From: Sphaerolaimus hirsutus
Taxonomy: Eukaryota; Nematoda; Chromadorea; Monhysterida; Sphaerolaimidae
DNA: 64,000 bases
NCBI GenBank assembly: GCA_964036195.1
Contig: OZ038452.1
Span: forward strand, 11,650,704-11,714,703
Reading direction: 5' to 3'
Made by a program: the position numbers and the translations under genes. The notes beneath the pieces are model-generated. The model was not told the origin of the DNA. It did no database searches and saw nothing but the letters and a program-made list of their open reading frames with translations. Shown here piece by piece: positions 21,398 through 30,172 of this stretch. The stretch's first letter is position 1. Every line of letters starts with the position of its first letter.

Positions 21398-22038
21398 TCC
21401 GCAAGGGTATAAAATATACTCTGAATCGGGTAGACGACAACTTGGCAAACAATTTCCTGAGTGTAAAAATAACTGATCACCCAGGTTTGCAAGATGGTTC
21501 CTCGGAGCACACTGTGGGATGCTTTTCGCATAAAAAACAGAATATAAAAACCAAGTGCACCAACTTAAACATAATTGTGGTATATCTAGAAAATAATAGT
21601 AAAATACAAAAATCTAACAATGTGTTCAAACTAAATATCGACATATTAAAGGCCTTAGAACATATGCTAGAAGCCAATAGGAGGCTGAATGAGAGTACAC
21701 TAATTATTGGTGACTTCAATGGTCACATTGGCAATGATGAAATGGGGATAGATTTAAATGACCCATGTATAAATATGAATGGTAAAATTGTGCGGTCATT
21801 CATGTGCGCAACAGGTTTATCACCTGCCAATAGATACATGGATGGTACTTGGACATTTACAAGGGTTAATGCTAAATCAGTGCTAGATCTGAGCTTTATC
21901 GATGGATCGCTTAACATGAGTAGAGGGGTAGTTGATGAATGTGATGCGTACAGTAGTCTTCAATCTGACCACAATGCGATATACATGTCATTCAACTACG
22001 CAGTCAGGCTTCACCTGCCATGTGTGAAAATATGGTAG
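21398..22038 (+). CDS. LINE APE endonuclease, second half
   Basis: Continues the interrupted frame after the duplicated TCCGCAAG. Motifs in order: LNIIVVYLENN, STLIIGDFNGHIGND (catalytic Asp-Phe-Asn), a TWTFTR stretch, SVLDLSFID and LQSDHNAIYMSFNY (catalytic Asp-His). These are the usual C-terminal half motifs of the exonuclease-endonuclease-phosphatase fold. The frame ends shortly after, with no linker to an RT domain. The sequence then changes to an unrelated repeat. Confidence 0.7.
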
Positions 22039-22096
22039 AGGTAGAAGGATGAGATACATTTTCGAAAAGAGTTAGCAAAAACTCAGCTGAGTAATT

Positions 22097-22386
22097 GAGG
22101 CATCTAGTTCCGAATGTCGTTAAGTCCATCATTTTGGGTTTTTTCAAAATTGCATTTGAAATTTCAAAGTTGGCCCGAGCAGGCAACTTTAAAGTGACAA
22201 GTCTTGCCCAAAACTTTTTGAAAAGCTTATCAATTTGTCTACATTTTCCATATTTTAAACCCTCTGGCCGGAATATATACTCATAGTTATGATGAGTTTT
22301 TTGACATCACCTCAGCAAATTCAGTGGAGATAACGAGTTTCGGGTGAAATTTCACTCGAATGTCGGTATCTCCACTTCCTATTTAT
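22097..22386. repeat. TTGAGGCATCTAG element, partial copy
   Basis: Inverted relative to 5184-6114. It shares TTGAGGCATCTAGTTCCG, GGCCCGAGCAGGCAACTTTA, CAAAACTTTTTGAAAAGCTT and ends GTCGGTATCTCCAC. It has no tandem 65-bp duplication and no long GTATCTCCA array. Confidence 0.7.
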
Positions 22387-22517
22387 TACCTGTTCCACCT
22401 CATCATACTGTATCTATAAGGTGTTAAAATTCATATATTGATGCTGGCATACTACACAAAGGACTTGCTATGTATAGCATTAATGGTGGGGAAATTATGC
22501 CTTTTTCATGTAGTGGC

Positions 22518-24655
22518 TCCAAACGGCGCCATTTTTATGGAGTGGCGCCATGGACTCGGAAACAGCGCCATTTTTATGGAGTGGTGCCATGGACTCGGAA
22601 ACGGCGCCATTTTTATGGAGTTGCACCATGGACTCCAAAATGGCGCCATTTTTATGGAGTGGCGCCATGGACTCCAAAATGGCGCTATTTTTATGGAGTG
22701 GCGCCATGGACTCAGAAACGGCGCCATTTTTATGGAGTGGCGCCATGGACTCCAAAATGGTGCCATTTTTATGGAGTGGCGCCATGGACTCCAAAATGGC
22801 GCCATTTTTATGGAGTGGCGCCATGGACTCCAAAATGGCGCCATTTTTATGGAGTGGCGCCATGGACTCAGAAACGGCGCCATTTTTATGGAGTGGCGCC
22901 ATGGACTCGGAAATGGCGCCATTTTTATGGACTGGTGCCATGGACACAGAAATGGCGCCATTTTTATGGAGTGGCGCCATGGGGTGCCATTTTTATGGAG
23001 TGGCACCACGGACTCGGAAACAGCGCCATTTTTATGGAGTGGCGCCATGGACTCAGAAACGGCGCCATTTTTATGGAGTGGCACCATGGACTCTGAAATA
23101 GCACTATTTTTATGGAGTGGCGCCATGGAGTCAGAAATGGCGCCATTTTTATGGAGTGGCGCCATGGACTTGGAAACGGCACCATTTTTATGGAGTGGTG
23201 CCATGGACTCGGAAATGGTGCTATTTTTATGGAGTGGCACCATGGACTCGGAAATGGCGCCATTTTTATGGACTGGCGCCATGGACTCGAAAACGGCGCC
23301 ATTTTTATGGAGTGGCGCCATGGGGTGCCATTTTTATGGAGTGGCGCCATGGACTTGGAAATGGCGCCATTTTTATGGAGTGGCGCCATGGACTTGGAAA
23401 CGGTGCCATTTTTAGGAGTGGTGCCATGAACTCTGAAATGGCGCTATTTTTATGGAGTGGCGCCATGGAGTCAGAAATGGCGCCATTTTTATGGAGTGGC
23501 GCCATGGAGTCAGAAATGGCGCCATTTTTATGGAGTGGTGCCATGGACTCGGAAATGGTGCCATTTTTATGGAGTGGCACCATGGACTCCGAAACGGTGT
23601 TATTTTTATGGGGTGGCGCCATGGGGTGCCATTTTTATGGAGTGGCACCACGGACTCGGAAACAGCGCCATTTTTATGGAGTGGCGCCATGGACTCAGAA
23701 ACGGCGCCATTTTTATGGAGTGGCACCATGGACTCTGAAATAGCACTATTTTTATGGAGTGGCGCCATGGAGTCAGAAATGGCGCCATTTTTATGGAGTG
23801 GCGCCATGGACTTGGAAACGGCACCATTTTTATGGAGTGGTGCCATGGACTCGGAAATGGTGCTATTTTTATGGAGTGGCACCATGGACTCGGAAATGGT
23901 GCCATTTTTATGGACTGGCGCCATGGACTCGAAAACGGCGCCATTTTTATGGAGTGGCGCCATGGGGTGCCATTTTTATGGAGTGACGCCATGGACTTGG
24001 AAATGGCGCCATTTTTATGGAGTGGCGCCATGGACTTGGAAACGGTGCCATTTTTAGGAGTGGTGCCATGAACTCTGAAATGGCGCTATTTTTATGGAGT
24101 GGCGCCATGGAGTCAGAAATGGCGCCATTTTTATGGAGTGGCGCCATGGAGTCAGAAATGGCGCCATTTTTATGGAGTGGTGCCATGGACTCGGAAATGG
24201 TGCCATTTTTATGGAGTGGCACCATGGACTCCGAAACGGTGTTATTTTTATGGGGTGGCGCCATGGGGTGCCATTTTTATGGAGTGGCGCCATGGACTTG
24301 GAAATGGCGCCATTTTTATGGAGTGGCGCCATGGACTCGGAAACGGTGCCATTTTTAGGAGTGGTGCCATGGACTCTGAAATGGCACTATTTTTATGGAG
24401 TGGCGCCATGGAGTTGGAAATGGCGCCATTTTTATGGAGTGGCACCATGGACTCAGAAATGGCACCATTTTTATGGAGTGGCACCATGGACTCGGAAACA
24501 GTGCCATTTTTATGGAGTGGCACCATGGACTCCGAAACGGTGTTATTTTTATGGGGTGGTGCCATGGACTCCAAAATGGTGCCATTTTTATGGAGTGGTG
24601 CCATGGACTCCAAAATATTGCCATTTTTATGGAGTGGCACCATGGACTCCAAAAC
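22518..24655. repeat. 39-bp GGCGCC minisatellite with 642-bp higher-order period
   Basis: About 55 units of GGCGCCATTTTTATGGAGT plus GGCGCCATGGACTC and a variable CGGAAAC or CCAAAAT. Blocks beginning TGGCACCACGGACTCGG recur at 23001 and 23643, giving an exact 642-bp higher-order repeat; shortened units (CATGGGGTGCC) mark its borders. Because 39 is 13 codons, long open frames appear in several registers on both strands (MEWRHGL, MAPLHKNGA and so on). These are by-products, not genes. GGCGCC and CCATGG palindromes make it nearly strand-symmetric. Confidence 0.9.
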
Positions 24656-25279
24656 TCTTGATCAGCAGATGGTTATTCTGGAGATGTTTCACAGCAATTT
24701 TGAAAAAAAATTCTTACAAAAGTGAAATATATGTAAAATTGGTTCTGCTTGATCAGCAGATGATTATTCTGGTGATGTTTCACAGCAATTTTGAAAAAAA
24801 AATCAAAAAAGTTAAATATATAAAATATTGGTTCTGCTTGATCAGCAGATGGTTATTCTGGTGATGTTTCACAGCAATTTTGAAAAAAAAATTTTTAACA
24901 AGATAAATATATGTCAAATTGATTCGTCTTGATCAGCAGATGATTATTCTGGTGATGTTCCACAGCAATTTTGAAAAAATTTTTTTTAACAAAAGTGGAT
25001 TATATGTCAAATTGGTTCTGCTTGATCAGCAGATGATTATTCTGGTGATGTTTCACAGCAATTATGAAATATTTGTCAAATTGGTTCTGATCAAAATTGC
25101 TGTGAAACATCACCAGAATAATCATCTGCTGATCAAGCAGAACCAATTTGACGTATAATTCACTTTTGTTAAAAAATTTTCTTCAAAATTGCTGTGAAAC
25201 ATCATTAGAATAATCATCTGCTGATCAAGCAGAACCAATTTTACATATATTTCACTTTTGTAAGAATTGTTTTCGAAAT
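24656..25279. repeat. 91-bp satellite, direct then inverted, running into the gap
   Basis: Units beginning GATCAGCAGATG(A/G)TTATTCTGG start at 24660, 24751, 24840, 24931 and 25024. At about 25088 the orientation flips (AAAATTGCTGTGAAACATCA), and at least two inverted units run up to the Ns. The palindrome probably broke the assembly. Confidence 0.9.
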
Positions 25280-25479
25280 NNNNNNNNNNNNNNNNNNNNN
25301 NNNNNNNNNNNNNNNNNNNNNNNNNNNNNNNNNNNNNNNNNNNNNNNNNNNNNNNNNNNNNNNNNNNNNNNNNNNNNNNNNNNNNNNNNNNNNNNNNNNN
25401 NNNNNNNNNNNNNNNNNNNNNNNNNNNNNNNNNNNNNNNNNNNNNNNNNNNNNNNNNNNNNNNNNNNNNNNNNNNNNNN
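25280..25479. other. Assembly gap (200 N)
   Basis: 200 consecutive N. The true length is unknown. It follows an inverted satellite, and the sequence right of it is not satellite. Confidence 1.
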
Positions 25480-25619
25480 TCGGTGTCACGTTAGAACAGT
25501 GTACGTACCATCTACATACTAAAATTAGTCTACAGAACCTTATAAATGGCGGTTTTTGTTGCATTTTTCGACGTCTGCGTACATTTCAGACGACAATTTC
25601 GTACTTGGTTTTCAAAAAT

Positions 25620-25745
25620 TTTCTTGTGAAATAATACCCCCCCCCTCGAAATACCCCCCCCCTCGTTTAACCCCCCCCCCCCCCCTCTCGGGTCCACTAT
25701 GAAACAATCACCCCCCGGGGGGTATTTCGAGGAAATACGGTATAT
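25620..25745. repeat. CGTATT-CTCGAA fold-back family copy
   Basis: C-runs joined by CTCGAAATA, GGGGGGTATTTCGAGG and AAATACGGTA at the right end. From 25746 to 26500 I see no supported gene; 25920-26040 is somewhat GC-rich without a clear frame. Confidence 0.6.
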
Positions 25746-26503
25746 AGCTATTGTGAGCCTTTTTTTCATATTAATAGCGGATTTCGAAATTTTGGCCGGC
25801 TGCCAAGTTCTCTTCTGTTGGAACGGAGCCAACGAATGAAAAATAAAATAAAAACAAAAACGGTAGTTTGACTGGTAAAACGGTAGTTTGAACGGTCAAA
25901 TTCTTTACGAGCAACGTTGAAAATGTAGATAACTAGGGCGCGGCACGCACGGATGCAGCGAAACGTCCATTTTTCGTTTAATATGATTTTCTTTTTCAAT
26001 TTCTAGCGTCCGCGTGGGACACAATTTCGTTGTTCGCTCTATTCACGAGCGAATTCTAACTATCCGATTTTTGTAGGGTGAAATGTCCGCCGACTTTACC
26101 TTTTTCATCAACTGTTTTACCCAACATTTACAGTTTACTGAGTAAATATGTTCACATTTCCCTGAAAAAGTGCCTGTACTCGCTTTCACATATATTTCTT
26201 GGAACTGCTTAAGTACAGAAGATGTATTTCAGATAGACTTTTATGTACCTAAGCATTTTCCAGACATAAAAAGGAAAAAAATAGCCAAATATGGTATATA
26301 AATAAGTACATGTAAGGCCAAAAATAGGGGAAAACAGCATGGATTTAGAAGATTTGAAGGTGAAAATGGACAGAAAGTATGAAAATTGGGGCAAAATTTC
26401 TCAAAAAGATGACTTCAGAGAGGTTTTTTGATATTTTCTCCAACAGAGATAAAAATATAATTAAATCTGTTTGAAAAACTTTGGAAAAAAATAATTAAAT
26501 GGC

Positions 26504-26838
26504 TACCGTATTTGCTTGAATAATCCCCCTGGGGGATTATTTTTTCGTCAGACTTTTTTGAGGGGGGAACTAATCGAGGGGGGAATAATTCAAGGGGGAA
26601 ATTATTTTTTCGTCAACAATTTCAACCATGTTTCTATCAACTCATTTGATGAAATATGCTTTATTCGCGTAAAAACGTGCCATTTTTGTTCAAATTGGGC
26701 ACAATAAATTGAGCAAATCTCTCAAGGGGGGGATTATTCGAGGGGAGGAATTATTTTTTCCTCACTCGTCTTACAGGGGGGGATTATTTGAGGGGGGAAT
26801 TATTCAAGGGGGGGGAACTATTCAAACAAATACGGTAT
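26504..26838. mobile_element. CGTATTTGCTTGAATAATCCCC fold-back element
   Basis: Left end CCGTATTTGCTTGAATAATC, right end GAACTATTCAAACAAATACGGTA. The G-rich interior has GGGGGATTATT and TTTTTCGTCA words. Sister copies are at 43806-44394, 47990-48680 and, in part, 56997-57270. It is a sequence variant of the CGTATT-CTCGAA family. Confidence 0.7.
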
Positions 26839-27751
26839 TCAATTGAGGCGTCCAATTCTAAAAGTCCAAAATTTGGAGTTTGGCCTGGAAACGTCATCTC
26901 GGGCCACTCCCGCACCTTTTTCATAATTTCCATAAATTTTTTGACCACACATGCCCATATGGCAAGGTGCCAAATTTGACATTTGTGGGAAACATGCAAA
27001 AAAATTGGGCAAGAAGTCAAAAAGTCGACAAGTCCACATTCTGCAGCCTTTTTTATGGGAAAAAACACAAGAAATGTGATAAGTCCATCATGGACACCGA
27101 TTTCTAAAAGTCGACAACACAGGGAATAGTACCTTACTGACAACTCGCTGCCAGCTAGGAGACAACAAGCTGACAAGCAGTTGTTTACACTTGGCAGCGA
27201 GTTGTCAGCGTGTGGCAGCGAGCTGGCAGCGAGTTGTCAGCGTGTGGCAGCGAGCTGTCAGCTTGCTGAAAGCACATATTTAATAAACACATTACAGCAT
27301 TTAAAGAACATGTCAGCGAGCTGGCAGTGAGGTGCAAAAAAGTTGTCAGCGAGCTAGGCCTGGCTGCTTGGCATATGAATTGGCAGCGAGATGTCAGCAA
27401 AGTACTTTTCCCTGTGCAAGTCCATAAATTTCCCATAAGGCAGGCGCGATTGGAGCGGGAACAAAAATGTTCTAGAGTACAAGAAGTCGACAAATCCATT
27501 TCCCTCCCCAAAGCGGTTTTGTTCTGTCCGAGTAGAATTTTATAGACACCCAATTTTTCACATATACGTTGAAAGCAGGGGCTGAAAATTTGACACTTTA
27601 TTGTTAACATTTGGAACTTAATGTTGAGCATGAGAGAGCCCCATTGGACACGCACCACGGACCTGGAATTGGAAATGAAACTTCAAATGCGATTTACTCA
27701 AAATCGCATTTTGTGGACATGTCGAGTTTTAGAATTAGATGCCTCAATTAC
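26838..27751. repeat. Fold-back element with TTGAGGCGTCCAATTCTAAA ends
   Basis: The left end matches the inverted right end (TTTAGAATTAGATGCCTCAA at 27728-27747). Internal arms carry AAGTCGACAAGTCCA and AAGTCCATAAATTTCCCATA-type words in opposite orientation. The centre holds the GGCAGCGAG array at 27120-27390. The TTGAGGCATC end links it to the 5184-6114 family. Confidence 0.65.
27120..27390. repeat. TGGCAGCGAG / TTGTCAGCG word array
   Basis: About a dozen copies of GGCAGCGAG(T/C)TG and TGTCAGC in mostly one orientation, with a few inverted at the left. This is the cargo of the fold-back element around it. Confidence 0.65.
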
Positions 27752-27812
27752 TGTAATACCTCGAAATACCCAATAAATAAATAAATATATAAATATATAT
27801 AATATATATATA

Positions 27813-28231
27813 CCGTAAATGCTCTAATAATACGACAGGTCTCCAATATTACGACATCTCGAATAGTGTGACAGGTTTGGGCACGTTGTGTGAAAATAAT
27901 CCGACACTCTCCAATAATGTGACACTCTTCAATAGTGCGACACCTGAGAAATAAAAAGAAAAAGCGCCGTAACGATGTGGCAATATGCGGAAGCCGCGGA
28001 TTCGGCGCTTTTGGACAAAACGGCCGCTGGCGGCAGTTCACAAGAGTCGCTCGGCGGTTCGCAAGGGCGCCAGCTGCCTCACAACTGACACTATTCACTG
28101 GCCGAGAAGTTGTTGATTCGACGAAAACAATAATGTGACACTCTCTAATAATGCGACATCTCCAATAGTACGACACCTAAAAATGTGCTGAAAAAAATAG
28201 TATGACTGTCGTATTATTAGAGCATTTACGG
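27813..28231. mobile_element. TA-flanked inverted-repeat element with GC-rich insert
   Basis: Ends CCGTAAATGCTCTAATAATA and its exact inverse, about 26 bp perfect, flanked by TA (27811-27812, 28232-28233), as for Tc1/mariner-type elements. Arms contain CTCCAATA(A/G)T, GCGACAC words. The middle (about 27965-28120) is a GC-rich segment unlike the arms, open on both strands, and may be captured host DNA. Confidence 0.8.
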
Positions 28232-28249
28232 TAATATATATAATAATTT

Positions 28250-28475
28250 AATAAATGTGTCCAAACAGGATATATTTGGACATAAAAACGTAGATAACTA
28301 CACAAACTAGTCTATGTGTGGCTGCAATGCAAATAAACAGTAATATACATCATGTACATTGCATACATGACATATTTATGATGTACATGTACGTATAACA
28401 TTCCGAAGGGGGGGGGTATTTCGAGGGGGGGTTAATTCAAGAGGGGGGATAATTCGAGGTAATCTAATAAAGGCT
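28250..28475. repeat. CGTATT-CTCGAA family, internal and right part
   Basis: TATTTGGACATAAAAACG, CACAAACTAGTCTATGTG, CATGTACATTGCATACATGA, then polyG with TATTTCGAGG and AATTCGAGGTAAT. Same order as at 8.0 and 11.2 kb. Confidence 0.6.
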
Positions 28476-28937
28476 CTTTTATAATACAGACATTTCAATC
28501 AACTCCTACTTTGCTTGACATGTCTTATTAAATGGTGCCTTTTATTAGATTACATCTCTTCTGTCTTCTGTCAGAGGCGGTGGGAAAAACAGCACGACGC
28601 CCAATCACGTGCTCATTGTCAGGTTGACATGTGACCAAGATGTAAAATTCATTTTTGATCGAAAGGCCAAATATGAAAATTTCAAAAATTTCAAAATGGG
28701 ATGTGAAAGGGCGGTGTCAATCAATAGGAATTATACACCTGACGACCGGTTATTTTTGGTTCTTTTCCATACTTTCATTTAACATTCCAAAACCTCTGTT
28801 CCAAAAATATACGTTCAAAAATATACCCTAAATTATTCAAATTATTCAAATATACCCAAAATTTCAAAGTCAATTTACCTACTTTCAGTTGACACAATTT
28901 GCAAAATATTCAAGTTGATGAGCTTTTTATATTTCAG

Positions 28938-29280
28938 TTGGGATATCGTGCGCTGCCGCGAGGTGGCGGCCGCGCTGTGCCGCAAGCGCAACGTTGACAT
29001 GCGCCGCGCCGTCAAACGGATGGGCAACCGGTTCAAGTTTGGCACCAAGGTGTTGACCTATGAGGAGTGGATTCGCGAAGAAGGGTTAATCATTGACCCA
29101 ACTAAAATGGGTGCTGGGTGGGTTCCGCCGCCGGGCACGCTGCTGGTGGCCAGTTCGACAGGGGCACCGGCTCCGGTGCAGACCACAGTGGGGGCTCAGC
29201 CCGCGCCGGGGTCTGTTCCGGGGTCGAGGCCCTTGCCGGACGGGTCGGCGGTGGCGGGCCCGTCGTCGGGATCCACCTAG
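28938..29280 (+). CDS. Last exon of an unrecognised plus-strand gene
   Basis: A strong acceptor TTTTTATATTTCAG precedes a GC-rich segment open for 114 codons to a TAG at 29278. It reads WDIVRCREVAAALCRKRN, VDMRRAVKRMGNRFKFG and TKVLTYEEWIREEGLI, then a Gly/Pro/Ala/Ser-rich tail ending AGPSSGST. The first part is basic, helical and conserved-looking; the tail is disordered. One base completes the codon from the previous exon, so the upstream exon must end with two spare bases. No upstream exon is recognised between 25.5 and 28.9 kb; the gene may start before the gap. Protein family not recognised. Confidence 0.6.
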
Positions 29281-30172
29281 TGCCTTTCCGGAATTCACCA
29301 CTCAATATTTATAGGGCTGGCGCAGATACCATGCGCGCGGCCGGGGGCCTGTTCTGTGGGGGCGGTGACTATGACATGGGTCGCATGGGGGGCTTGGCCC
29401 TTGCCGTGGTCGGTGTCATGGTCACTGCCCTTGCTGAGCAGGTCACCAGGGGCGCGCCTGGTGTTAGTGTCAGGCTTTTACCTGAATCGGGGGTGGATTT
29501 GGCCGGGTGGTGGCTCCAACACGGATCACGGTGAGGGGTAACCCTCGCCAGGGTCTGTGCCGGGGTCACGGCCCACGCTGAACCGATCTCACAGCCCAGA
29601 CCTAAACATCTTTGTCAACTCCTTAACCCCTTTTTTACACACGCGGTCAATGATTGAACCTGGTTTTACTGGTGCATTTTTACACTTTTTATGCTGCACT
29701 TTACTTTCATGAAACAAGGTAATACCATTTATCAAATTGCATTAAAATAGAAGTCAAAGTAACATAAATGGTAATACCTAAAACTATTTACACATTCTTC
29801 TTTTAACTTTTTAATGCAATTTACTTATGTACTTTATTTTGGTGATTAACAATTCACTATTCTAATGGCTACCAGACCTTATATTTGACATTCATGATTG
29901 ATTTAAGTATACTTACTTTTATTTGAGATTTGTGTTTTAATAAATGAACTTATAAACTTTTTTCGTCTCTTACTAAAAAAATTCTTCAAAACATTCATTT
30001 ACATAAATAACTAAATATTTATGCTTCAGCACCTGGGGATCACTTTGAACTTGCCTACCACCCTGAGGGGTGATTTGCTCTTTTTCTTTCTACTACTATT
30101 CTTGCACAAATGCCATGATTAGCCTAACAACTTGTTATAAATGCTTACATGTAACTATGTGAATGAAATTAA
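29281..30172. other. Probable 3' untranslated region and AT-rich flank
   Basis: GC-rich to about 29580, with frames that shift and no splice support, then AT-rich with no long frame. The first part is likely the 3' UTR of the exon at 28938-29280. Confidence 0.35.

Larger units (their letters stand above)
14533..22020 (+). mobile_element. LINE with RGG/esterase ORF1 and APE endonuclease, no RT
   Basis: Seen: an N-terminal RGG-rich region, an SGNH-hydrolase-like domain (ITGDST near 15950 and DGLHPSSTG spanning an insertion near 16522-17160), further open frames, then an AP-endonuclease-like domain (QNVRCL, FTETQ, GDFNGH, SDHNAI). ORF1 esterase domains followed by APE endonuclease are known from CR1-like non-LTR retrotransposons. 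The frame stops after the endonuclease at about 22.02 kb and no RT motifs follow, so the copy is 3'-truncated. It is interrupted by two hAT-like elements and contains GT...AG intron-like segments. It could alternatively be a LINE-derived host gene. Confidence 0.7.

Noticed and set aside
22438-24864. Long open frames (up to 325 codons) on both strands in the 22.5-24.8 kb region
   Set aside because: They follow directly from a 39-bp unit (13 codons) with no stop in several registers. The translations are simple 13-residue repeats.
25241-25564. Frames crossing the N gap
   Set aside because: They are open only because N codons are not stops.
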